This document shows positions 47,219-59,500 of a DNA stretch of 64,000 nucleotides, piece after piece (position 1 is the stretch's first letter; every line of letters begins with the position of its first letter). Under the pieces are notes generated by a model. The model was not told the DNA's origin, did not search any database, and worked only from the letters and a program-made list of their open reading frames with translations. The translations under genes and the position numbers were made by a program. Source of the stretch: Oscheius onirici (lineage: Eukaryota > Nematoda > Chromadorea > Rhabditida > Rhabditidae); contig OW051470.1 of assembly GCA_932521025.1 (NCBI GenBank), forward strand, positions 10,402,501-10,466,500. Direction: 5' to 3'.

Positions 47219-47310
47219 TTCCAGTACGAGTCTTACAAATTTCTTACTGGAATATTCCAGTAAGAGTCTTGGAAATTCCTTACTGGAACATTCCAGTAAG
47301 AGCTTTGCAA
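47219..47310. repeat. 36-bp palindromic tandem repeat, about 2.5 copies
   Basis: Units starting TTCCAGTA at 47219, 47255 and 47291 are 36 bp apart. Each unit begins TTCCAGTAAGAG and ends CTTACTGGAA, so each is an inverted repeat, and the junctions create longer palindromes (TTACTGGAATATTCCAGTAA). Confidence 0.85.
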
Positions 47311-47365
47311 AATCCTTTGTTCATAGGGCAGACTGATTACATACAAGAAGATGTAAAAAACAAGG

Positions 47366-47400
47366 AGTTGCTGTCCACAGTCTAAAGTTGCTGTCCACAG
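47366..47400 (+). repeat. 20-bp direct repeat, two copies
   Basis: AGTTGCTGTCCACAG occurs at 47366 and 47386. The GTCCA within it is shared with the satellite unit that begins about 50 bp downstream, so this may be a degenerate edge of the array. Confidence 0.7.
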
Positions 47401-47450
47401 GGTAAATTCTTAGCCGCAAAAGTACCAGTCTAGTCTTGTCCATCCAGCCT

Positions 47451-50400
47451 TGTCCACGAGATAATGGGTTATAATTTGTCCATGAGATCATGGGTTATAA
47501 TTTGTCCATGTGATCATGGGTTATAATTTGTCCATGAGATCATGGGTTATAATTTGTCCATGTGATCATGGGTTATAATTTGTCCACGAGATCATGGGTT
47601 ATAATTTGTCCATGAGTTCATGGGTTATAATTTGTCCACGAGATCATGAGTTATAATTTGTCCAGGAGATAATGGGTTATAATTTGTCCATGTGATCATG
47701 GGTTATAATTTGTCCACGAAATCATGGGTTATAATTTGTCCACGAAATCATGGGTTATAATTTGTCCACGAAATCATGGGTTATAATTTGTCCATGAGAT
47801 CATGGGTTATAATTTGTCCATGAGTTCATGGGTTATAATTTGTCCATGAGATCATGGGTTATAATTTGTCCATGTGATCATGGGTTATAATTTGTCCACG
47901 AAATCATGGGTTATAATTTGTCCACGAAATCATGGGTTATAATTTGTCCATGAGATCATGGGTTATAATTTGTCCATGAGATCATTGGTTATAATTTGTC
48001 CATGAGATCATGGGTTATAATTTGTCCATGAGTTCATGGGTTATAATTTGTCCACGAGATCATGAGTTATAATTTGTCCAGGAGATCATTGGTTATAATT
48101 TGTCCATGAGATCATGGGTTATAATTTGTCCATGAGTTCATGGGTTATAATTTGTCCACGTGAGCATGGGTTATAATTTGTCCACGTGAGCATGGGTTAT
48201 AATTTGTCCACGAGATCATGAGTTATAATTTGTCCAGGAGATCATGGGTTATAATTTGTCCAGGAGATAATGGGTTATAATTTGTCCATGTGATCATGGG
48301 TTATAATTTGTCCACGAAATCATGGGTTATAATTTGTCCACGAAATCATGGGTTATAATTTGTCCATGAGATCATGGGTTATAATTTGTCCATGAGTTCA
48401 TGGGTTATAATTTGTCCACGAGATCATGAGTTATAATTTGTCCAGGAGATCATTGGTTATAATTTGTCCATGAGATCATGGGTTATAATTTGTCCATGAG
48501 TTCATGGGTTATAATTTGTCCACGTGAGCATGGGTTATAATTTGTCCACGTGAGCATGGGTTATAATTTGTCCACGAGATCATGAGTTATAATTTGTCCA
48601 GGAGATCATGGGTTATAATTTGTCCAGGAGATAATGGGTTATAATTTGTCCATGTGATCATGGGTTATAATTTGTCCACGAAATCATGGGTTATAATTTG
48701 TCCACGAAATCATGGGTTATAATTTGTCCATGAGATCATGGGTTATAATTTGTCCATGAGTTCATGGGTTATAATTTGTCCATGAGATCATGGGTTATAA
48801 TTTGTCCATGTGATCATGGGTTATAATTTGTCCATGAGTTCATGGGTTATAATTTGTCCACGTGAGCATGGGTTATAATTTGTCCACGTGAGCATGGGTT
48901 ATAATTTGTCCACGAGATCATGAGTTATAATTTGTCCAGGAGATCATGGGTTATAATTTGTCCAGGAGATAATGGGTTATAATTTGTCCATGTGATCATG
49001 GGTTATAATTTGTCCACGAAATCATGGGTTATAATTTGTCCACGAAATCATGGGTTATAATTTGTCCATGAGATCATGGGTTATAATTTGTCCATGAGTT
49101 CATGGGTTATAATTTGTCCATGAGATCATGGGTTATAATTTGTCCATGTGATCATGGGTTATAATTTGTCCACGAAATCATGGGTTATAATTTGTCCACG
49201 AAATCATGGGTTATAATTTGTCCATGAGATCATGGGTTATAATTTGTCCATGAGATCATTGGTTATAATTTGTCCATGAGATCATGGGTTATAATTTGTC
49301 CATGAGTTCATGGGTTATAATTTGTCCACGAGATCATGAGTTATAATTTGTCCAGGAGATCATTGGTTATAATTTGTTCATGAGTTCATGGGTTATAATT
49401 TGTCCACGTGATCATGGGTTATAATTTGTCCACGAGATCATGAGTTATAATTTGTCCAGGAGATCATTGGTTATAATTTGTCCATGAGTTCATGGGTTAT
49501 AATTTGTCCACGAGATCATGAGTTATAATTTGTCCAGGAGATCATTGGTTATAATTTGTCCATGAGATCATGGGTTATAATTTGTCCATGAGTTCATGGG
49601 TTATAATTTGTCCACGTGAGCATGGGTTATAATTTGTCCACGAGATCATGAGTTATAATTTGTCCAGGAGATCATGGGTTATAATTTGTCCAGGAGATAA
49701 TGGGTTATAATTTGTCCATGTGATCATGGGTTATAATTTGTCCACGAAATCATGGGTTATAATTTGTCCACGAAATCATGGGTTATAATTTGTCCACGAA
49801 ATCATGGGTTATAATTTGTCCACGAAATCATGGGTTATAATTTGTCCATGAGATCATGGGTTATAATTTGTCCATGAGATCATGGGTTATAATTTGTCTA
49901 TGAGTTCATGGGTTATAATTTGTCCACGAGATCATGAGTTATAATTTGTCCAGGAGATCATTGGTTATAATTTGTCCATGAGATCATGGGTTATAATTTG
50001 TCCATGAGTTCATGGGTTATAATTTGTCCACGTGAGCATGGGTTATAATTTGTCCACGAGATCATGAGTTATAATTTGTCCAGGAGATCATGGGTTATAA
50101 TTTGTCCAGGAGATAATGGGTTATAATTTGTCCACGAAATCATGGGTTATAATTTGTCCATGAGATCATGGGTTATAATTTGTCCATGAGATCATTGGTT
50201 ATAATTTGTCCATGAGATCATGGGTTATAATTTGTCCATGAGTTCATGGGTTATAATTTGTCCACGAGATCATGAGTTATAATTTGTCCAGGAGATCATG
50301 GGTTATAATTTGTCCACGAGATCATGAGTTATAATTTGTCCAGGAGATCATGGGTTATAATTTGTCCAGGAGATAATGGGTTATAATTTGTCCATGTGAT

Positions 50401-53400
50401 CATGGGTTATAATTTGTCCACGTGATCATGGGTTATAATTTGTCCACGTGAGCATGGGTTATAATTTGTCCACGAGATCATGAGTTATAATTTGTCCAGG
50501 AGATCATGGGTTATAATTTGTCCAGGAGATAATGGGTTATAATTTGTCCACGAAATCATGGGTTATAATTTGTCCATGAGATCATGGGTTATAATTTGTC
50601 CATGAGATCATTGGTTATAATTTGTCCATGAGATCATGGGTTATAATTTGTCCATGAGTTCATGGGTTATAATTTGTCCACGAGATCATGAGTTATAATT
50701 TGTCCAGGAGATCATGGGTTATAATTTGTCCACGAGATCATGAGTTATAATTTGTCCAGGAGATCATGGGTTATAATTTGTCCAGGAGATAATGGGTTAT
50801 AATTTGTCCATGTGATCATGGGTTATAATTTGTCCACGTGATCATGGGTTATAATTTGTCCACGAAATCATGGGTTATAATTTGTCCATGAGATCATGGG
50901 TTATAATTTGTCCATGAGATCATTGGTTATAATTTGTCCATGAGATCATGGGTTATAATTTGTCCACGAGATCATGAGTTATAATTTGTCCAGGAGATCA
51001 TTGGTTATAATTTGTCCATGAGATCATGGGTTATAATTTGTCCATGAGTTCATGGGTTATAATTTGTCCACGAGATCATGAGTTATAATTTGTCCAGGAG
51101 ATCATTGGTTATAATTTGTCCATGAGATCATGGGTTATAATTTGTCCATGAGTTCATGGGTTATAATTTGTCCACGAGATCATGAGTTATAATTTGTCCA
51201 CGAAATCATGGGTTATAATTTGTCCACGAAATCATGGGTTATAATTTGTCCATGAGATCATGGGTTATAATTTGTCCATGAGATCATTGGTTATAATTTG
51301 TCCATGAGATCATGGGTTATAATTTGTCCATGAGTTCATGGGTTATAATTTGTCCACGAGATCATGAGTTATAATTTGTCCAGGAGATCATTGGTTATAA
51401 TTTGTCCATGAGATCATGGGTTATAATTTGTCCATGAGTTCATGGGTTATAATTTGTCCACGTGAGCATGGGTTATAATTTGTCCATGAGATCATTGGTT
51501 ATAATTTGTCCATGAGATCATGGGTTATAATTTGTCCATGAGTTCATGGGTTATAATTTGTCCACGAGATCATGAGTTATAATTTGTCCAGGAGATCATG
51601 GGTTATAATTTGTCCATGAGTTCATGGGTTATAATTTGTCCACGTGATCATGGGTTATAATTTGTCCACGAGATCATGAGTTATAATTTGTCCAGGAGAT
51701 CATTGGTTATAATTTGTCCATGAGATCATGGGTTATAATTTGTCCATGAGTTCATGGGTTATAATTTGTCCACGTGAGCATGGGTTATAATTTGTCCATG
51801 AGATCATTGGTTATAATTTGTCCATGAGATCATGGGTTATAATTTGTCCATGAGTTCATGGGTTATAATTTGTCCACGAGATCATGAGTTATAATTTGTC
51901 CAGGAGATCATGGGTTATAATTTGTCCATGAGTTCATGGGTTATAATTTGTCCACGTGATCATGGGTTATAATTTGTCCATGAGATCATGGGTTATAATT
52001 TGTCCATGAGTTCATGGGTTATAATTTGTCCACGAGATCATGAGTTATAATTTGTCCAGGAGATCATGGGTTATAATTTGTCCACGAGATCATGAGTTAT
52101 AATTTGTCCAGGAGATCATGGGTTATAATTTGTCCAGGAGATAATGGGTTATAATTTGTCCATGTGATCATGGGTTATAATTTGTCCACGTGATCATGGG
52201 TTATAATTTGTCCACGAAATCATGGGTTATAATTTGTCCATGAGATCATGGGTTATAATTTGTCCATGAGATCATTGGTTATAATTTGTCCATGAGATCA
52301 TGGGTTATAATTTGTCCACGAGATCATGAGTTATAATTTGTCCAGGAGATCATTGGTTATAATTTGTCCATGAGATCATGGGTTATAATTTGTCCATGAG
52401 ATCATGGGTTATAATTTGTCCATGAGTTCATGGGTTATAATTTGTCCACGTGAGCATGGGTTATAATTTGTCCACGAGATCATGAGTTATAATTTGTCCA
52501 GGAGATCATGGGTTATAATTTGTCCACGAAATCATGGGTTATAATTTGTCCACGAAATCATGGGTTATAATTTGTCCACGAAATCATGGGTTATAATTTG
52601 TCCATGAGATCATGGGTTATAATTTGTCCATGAGATCATTGGTTATAATTTGTCCATGAGATCATGGGTTATAATTTGTCCATGAGTTCATGGGTTATAA
52701 TTTGTCCACGAGATCATGAGTTATAATTTGTCCAGGAGATCATTGGTTATAATTTGTCCATGAGATCATGGGTTATAATTTGTCCATGAGTTCATGGGTT
52801 ATAATTTGTCCACGTGAGCATGGGTTATAATTTGTCCATGAGATCATTGGTTATAATTTGTCCATGAGATCATGGGTTATAATTTGTCCATGAGTTCATG
52901 GGTTATAATTTGTCCACGAGATCATGAGTTATAATTTGTCCAGGAGATCATGGGTTATAATTTGTCCATGAGTTCATGGGTTATAATTTGTCCACGTGAT
53001 CATGGGTTATAATTTGTCCACGAGATCATGAGTTATAATTTGTCCAGGAGATCATGGGTTATAATTTGTCCAGGAGATAATGGGTTATAATTTGTCCATG
53101 TGATCATGGGTTATAATTTGTCCACGTGATCATGGGTTATAATTTGTCCACGAAATCATGGGTTATAATTTGTCCATGAGATCATGGGTTATAATTTGTC
53201 CATGAGATCATTGGTTATAATTTGTCCATGAGATCATGGGTTATAATTTGTCCATGAGTTCATGGGTTATAATTTGTCCACGAGATCATGAGTTATAATT
53301 TGTCCAGGAGATCATGGGTTATAATTTGTCCATGAGTTCATGGGTTATAATTTGTCCACGTGATCATGGGTTATAATTTGTCCACGAGATCATGAGTTAT

Positions 53401-53500
53401 AATTTGTCCAGGAGATAATGGGTTATAATTTGTCCAGGAGATAATGGGTTATAATTTGTCCATGAGATCATGGGGTATAATTTGTCCGCGAGATCGTGGC
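47451..53500. repeat. Satellite array 1, 26-bp unit, about 232 copies
   Basis: About 6.05 kb of head-to-tail 26-mers of form GGGTTATAATTTGTCCA + TGAGATCAT. The block GGTTATAATTTGTCCA is nearly invariant. The following ten bases vary among a few types (TGAGATCAT, TGAGTTCAT, CGAAATCAT, CGTGAGCAT, GGAGATAAT, TGTGATCAT and others). Most units carry a dyad, CCATGA-NN-TCATGG. Variant order repeats with a period of about 14 units (364 bp; for example the segments at 48053 and 48417). The unit length is not a multiple of three and TAA recurs in every frame, so it is not coding. The last units degenerate at 53461-53500. Confidence 0.97.
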
Positions 53501-56500
53501 CATCCCATTCTACGGTAGTTACTTTCAGCCAGGCCATTCCATGGTAGTTACTTTCAGCCTGGCCATTCTATGGTAGTTGCAATCAGCCTGGCCATTCTAT
53601 GGTAGTTACTTTCAGCCAGGCTATTCTATGGTAGTTACTTTCAGCCAGGCTATTCTATGGTAGTTACTTTCAGCCTGGCCATTCTATGGTAGTTACTTTC
53701 AGCCAGGCTATTCTATAGTAGTTACTTTCAGCCAGGCTATTCTATAGTAGTTACTTTCAGCCAGGCTATTCTATGGTAGTTACTTTCAGCCAGGCTATTC
53801 TAGGGTAGTTACTTTCAGCCAGGCTATTCTATGGTAGTTACTTTCAGCCAGGCTATTCTATGGTAGTTACTTTCAGCCTGGCCATTCTATGGTAGTTACT
53901 TTCAGCCAGGCTATTCTATGGTAGTTACTTTCAGCCTGGCCATTCTATGGTAGTTACTTTCAGCCAGGCTATTCTATGGTAGTTACTTTCAGCCTGGCCA
54001 TTCTATGGTAGTTACTTTCAGCCAGGCTATTTTATGGTAGTTACTTTCAGCCAGGCTATTTTATGGTAGTTACTTTCAGCCAGGCTATTCTATGGTAGTT
54101 ACTTTCAGCCAGGCTATTCTATGGTAGTTACTTTCAGCCAGGCTATTCTATGGTAGTTACTTTCAGCCTGGCCATTCTATGGTAGTTACTTTCAGCCAGG
54201 CTATTCTATGGTAGTTACTTTCAGCCTGGCCATTCTATGGTAGTTACTTTCAGCCAGGCTATTTTATGGTAGTTACTTTCAGCCTGGCCATTCTATGGTA
54301 GTTACTTTCAGCCAGGCTATTCTATGGTAGTTACTTTCAGCCTGGCCATTCTATGGTAGTTACTTTCAGCCAGGCTATTCTATGGTAGTTACTTTCAGCC
54401 TGGCCATTCTATGGTAGTTACTTTCAGCCAGGCTATTTTATGGTAGTTACTTTCAGCCAGGCTATTTTATGGTAGTTACTTTCAGCCAGGCTATTTTATG
54501 GTAGTTACTTTCAGCCTGGCCATTCTATGGTAGTTACTTTCAGCCAGGCTATTCTATGGTAGTTACTTTCAGCCTGGCCATTCTATGGTAGTTACTTTCA
54601 GCCTGGCCATTCTATGGTAGTTACTTTCAGCCAGGCTATTCTATGGTAGTTACTTTCAGCCTGGCCATTCTATGGTAGTTACTTTCAGCCTGGCCATTCT
54701 ATGGTAGTTACTTTCAGCCAGGCTATTCTATGGTAGTTACTTTCAGCCTGGCCATTCTATGGTAGTTACTTTCAGCCAGGCTATTCTATGGTAGTTACTT
54801 TCAGCCAGGCCATTCTATGGTAGTTACTTTCAGCCAGGCTATTCTATGGTAGTTACTTTCAGCCAGGCTATTCTATGGTAGTTACTTTCAGCCTGGCCAT
54901 TCTATGGTAGTTACTTTCAGCCAGGCTATTCTATGGTAGTTACTTTCAGCCTGGCCATTCTATGGTAGTTACTTTCAGCCAGGCTATTCTATGGTAGTTA
55001 CTTTCAGCCAGGCTATTCTATGGTAGTTACTTTCAGCCAGGCTATTCTATGGTAGTTACTTTCAGCCAGGCTATTCTATGGTAGTTACTTTCAGCCAGGC
55101 TATTCTATGGTAGTTACTTTCAGCCAGGCTATTCTATGGTAGTTACTTTCAGCCAGGCCATTCTATGGTAGTTACAATCAGCCAGGCCATTCTATGGTAA
55201 TTACTTTCAGCCAGGCCATTCTATGGTAGTTACTTTCAGCCAGGCTTTTCTATGGTAGTTACTTTCAGCCAGGCTATTCTATGGTAGTTACTTTCAGCCA
55301 GGCTATTCTATGGTAGTTACTTTCAGCCAGGCTATTCTATGGTAGTTACTTTCAGCCAGGCTATTCTATGGTAGTTACTTTCAGCCTGGCCATTCTATGG
55401 TAGTTACTTTCAGCCAGGCTATTCTATGGTAGTTACTTTCAGCCTGGCCATTCTATGGTAGTTACTTTCAGCCAGGCTATTCTATGGTAGTTACTTTCAG
55501 CCTGGCCATTCTATGGTAGTTACTTTCAGCCAGGCTATTCTATGGTAGTTACTTTCAGCCAGGCTATTCTATGGTAGTTACTTTCAGCCAGGCTATTCTA
55601 TGGTAGTTACTTTCAGCCTGGCCATTCTATGGTAGTTACTTTCAGCCTGGCCATTCTATGGTAGTTACTTTCAGCCTGGCCATTCTATGGTAGTTACTTT
55701 CAGCCTGGCCATTCTATGGTAGTTACTTTCAGCCAGGCCATTCTATGATAGTTACTTTCAGCCAGGCTTTTCTATGGTAGTTACTTTCAGCCAGGCCATT
55801 CTATGATAGTTACTTTCAGCCAGGCTATTCCATGGTAGTTACTTTCAGCCTGGCCATTCTATGGTAGTTACTTTCAGCCAGGCTATTCTATGGTAGTTAC
55901 TTTCAGCCTGGCCATTCTATGGTAGTTACTTTCAGCCTGGCCATTCTATGGTAGTTACTTTCAGCCTGGCCATTCTATGGTAGTTACAATCAGCCAGGCC
56001 ATTCTATGGTAATTACTTTCAGCCTGGCCATTCTATGGTAGTTACTTTCAGCCTGGCCATTCTATGGTAGTTACTTTCAGCCAGGCTATTCTATGGTAGT
56101 TACTTTCAGCCTGGCCATTCTATGGTAGTTACTTTCAGCCAGGCTATTCTATGGTAGTTACTTTCAGCCAGGCTATTCTATGGTAGTTACTTTCAGCCAG
56201 GCTATTCTATGGTAGTTACTTTCAGCCAGGCTATTCTATGGTAGTTACTTTCAGCCAGGCTATTCTATGGTAGTTACTTTCAGCCAGGCTATTCTATGGT
56301 AGTTACTTTCAGCCAGGCTATTCTATGGTAGTTACTTACAGCCAGGCTATTCTATGGTAGTTACTTTCAGCCTGGCCATTCTATGGTAGTTACTTTCAGC
56401 CAGGCTATTCTATGGTAGTTACTTTCAGCCAGGCTATTCTATGGTAGTTACTTTCAGCCAGGCTATTCTATGGTAGTTACTTTCAGCCAGGCTATTCTAT

Positions 56501-59500
56501 GGTAGTTACTTTCAGCCTGGCCATTCTATGGTAGTTACTTTCAGCCAGGCTATTCTATGGTAGTTACTTTCAGCCAGGCCATTCTATGGTAGTTACTTTC
56601 AGCCAGGCTATTCTATGGTAGTTACTTTCAGCCAGGCTATTCTATGGTAGTTACTTTCAGCCAGGCTATTCTATGGTAGTTACTTTCAGCCAGGCTATTC
56701 TATGGTAGTTACTTTCAGCCTGGCCATTCTATGGTAGTTACTTTCAGCCAGGCTATTCTATGGTAGTTACTTTCAGCCTGGCCATTCTATGGTAGTTACT
56801 TTCAGCCAGGCTATTCTATGGTAGTTACTTTCAGCCAGGCTATTCTATGGTAGTTACTTTCAGCCAGGCTATTCTATGGTAGTTACTTTCAGCCAGGCTA
56901 TTCTATGGTAGTTACTTTCAGCCAGGCTATTCTATGGTAGTTACTTTCAGCCAGGCTATTCTATGGTAGTTACTTTCAGCCTGGCCATTCTATGGTAGTT
57001 ACTTTCAGCCAGGCTATTCTATGGTAGTTACTTTCAGCCAGGCCATTCTATGGTAGTTACTTTCAGCCAGGCTATTCTATGGTAGTTACTTTCAGCCAGG
57101 CTATTCTATGGTAGTTACTTTCAGCCAGGCTATTCTATGGTAGTTACTTTCAGCCAGGCTATTCTATGGTAGTTACTTTCAGCCTGGCCATTCTATGGTA
57201 GTTACTTTCAGCCAGGCTATTCTATGGTAGTTACTTTCAGCCTGGCCATTCTATGGTAGTTACTTTCAGCCAGGCTATTCTATGGTAGTTACTTTCAGCC
57301 AGGCTATTCTATGGTAGTTACTTTCAGCCAGGCTATTCTATGGTAGTTACTTTCAGCCAGGCTATTCTATGGTAGTTACTTTCAGCCAGGCTATTCTATG
57401 GTAGTTACTTTCAGCCAGGCTATTCTATGGTAGTTACTTTCAGCCAGGCTATTCTATGGTAGTTACTTTCAGCCAGGCTATTCTATGGTAGTTACTTTCA
57501 GCCAGGCTATTCTATGGTAGTTACTTTCAGCCTGGCCATTCTATGGTAGTTACTTTCAGCCAGGCTATTCTATGGTAGTTACTTTCAGCCTGGCCATTCT
57601 ATGGTAGTTACTTTCAGCCAGGCTATTCTATGGTAGTTACTTTCAGCCAGGCTATTCTATGGTAGTTACTTTCAGCCAGGCTATTCTATGGTAGTTACTT
57701 TCAGCCAGGCTATTCTATGGTAGTTACTTTCAGCCTGGCCATTCTATGGTAGTTACTTTCAGCCAGGCTATTCTATGGTAGTTACTTTCAGCCAGGCCAT
57801 TCTATGGTAGTTACAATCAGCCAGGCCATTCTGTGGTAATTACTTTCAGCCAGGCCATTCTATGGTAGTTACTTTCAGCCAGGCCATTCTATGGTAGTTA
57901 CAATCAGCCAGGCCATTCTGTGGTAATTACTTTCAGCCAGGCCATTCTATGGTAGTTACTTTCAGCCAGGCTTTTCTGTGGTAGTTACTTTCAGCCAGGC
58001 TATTCTATGGTAGTTACTTTCAGCCTGGCCATTCTATGGTAGTTACTTTCAGCCTGGCCATTCTATGGTAGTTACTTTCAGCCAGGCTATTCTATGGTAG
58101 TTACTTTCAGCCAGGCTATTCTATGGTAGTTACTTTCAGCCAGGCTATTCTATGGTAGTTACTTTCAGCCAGGCTATTCTATGGTAGTTACTTTCAGCCA
58201 GGCTATTCTATGGTAGTTACTTTCAGCCAGGCTATTCTATGGTAGTTACTTTCAGCCAGGCTATTCTATGGTAGTTACTTTCAGCCAGGCTATTCTATGG
58301 TAGTTACTTTCAGCCAGGCCATTCTATGGTAGTTACAATCAGCCAGGCCATTCTATGGTAATTACTTTCAGCCAGGCCATTCTATGGTAGTTACTTTCAG
58401 CCAGGCTTTTCTGTGGTAGTTACTTTCAGCCAGGCTATTCTATGGTAGTTACTTTCAGCCTGGCCATTCTATGGTAGTTACTTTCAGCCAGGCTTTTCTG
58501 TGGTAGTTACTTTCAGCCAGGCTATTCTATGGTAGTTACTTTCAGCCAGGCTATTCTATGGTAGTTACTTTCAGCCTGGCCATTCTATGGTAGTTACTTT
58601 CAGCCTGGCCATTCTATGGTAGTTACTTTCAGCCTGGCCATTCTATGGTAGTTACTTTCAGCCTGGCCATTCTATGGTAGTTACTTTCAGCCAGGCTTTT
58701 CTGTGGTAGTTACTTTCAGCCAGGCTATTCTATGGTAGTTACTTTCAGCCTGGCCATTCTATGGTAGTTACTTTCAGCCTGGCCATTCTATGGTAGTTAC
58801 TTTCAGCCAGGCTATTCTATGGTAGTTACTTTCAGCCAGGCTATTCTATGGTAGTTACTTTCAGCCAGGCTATTCTATGGTAGTTACTTTCAGCCAGGCT
58901 ATTCTATGGTAGTTACTTTCAGCCTGGCCATTCTATGGTAGTTACTTTCAGCCAGGCTATTCTATGGTAGTTACTTTCAGCCAGGCTATTCTATGGTAGT
59001 TACTTTCAGCCAGGCTATTCTATGGTAGTTACTTTCAGCCAGGCTATTCTATGGTAGTTACTTTCAGCCAGGCTATTCTATGGTAGTTACTTTCAGCCAG
59101 GCTATTCTATGGTAGTTACTTTCAGCCAGGCCATTCTATGGTAGTTACAATCAGCCAGGCCATTCTATGGTAATTACTTTCAGCCAGGCCATTCTATGGT
59201 AGTTACTTTCAGCCAGGCTTTTCTGTGGTAGTTACTTTCAGCCAGGCTATTCTATGGTAGTTACTTTCAGCCAGGCTATTCTATGGTAGTTACTTTCAGC
59301 CAGGCTATTCTATGGTAGTTACTTTCAGCCAGGCTATTCTATGGTAGTTACTTTCAGCCAGGCTATTCTATGGTAGTTACTTTCAGCCTGGCCATTCTAT
59401 GGTAGTTACTTTCAGCCAGGCTATTCTATGGTAGTTACTTTCAGCCAGGCTATTCTATGGTAGTTACTTTCAGCCAGGCTATTCTATGGTAGTTACTTTC

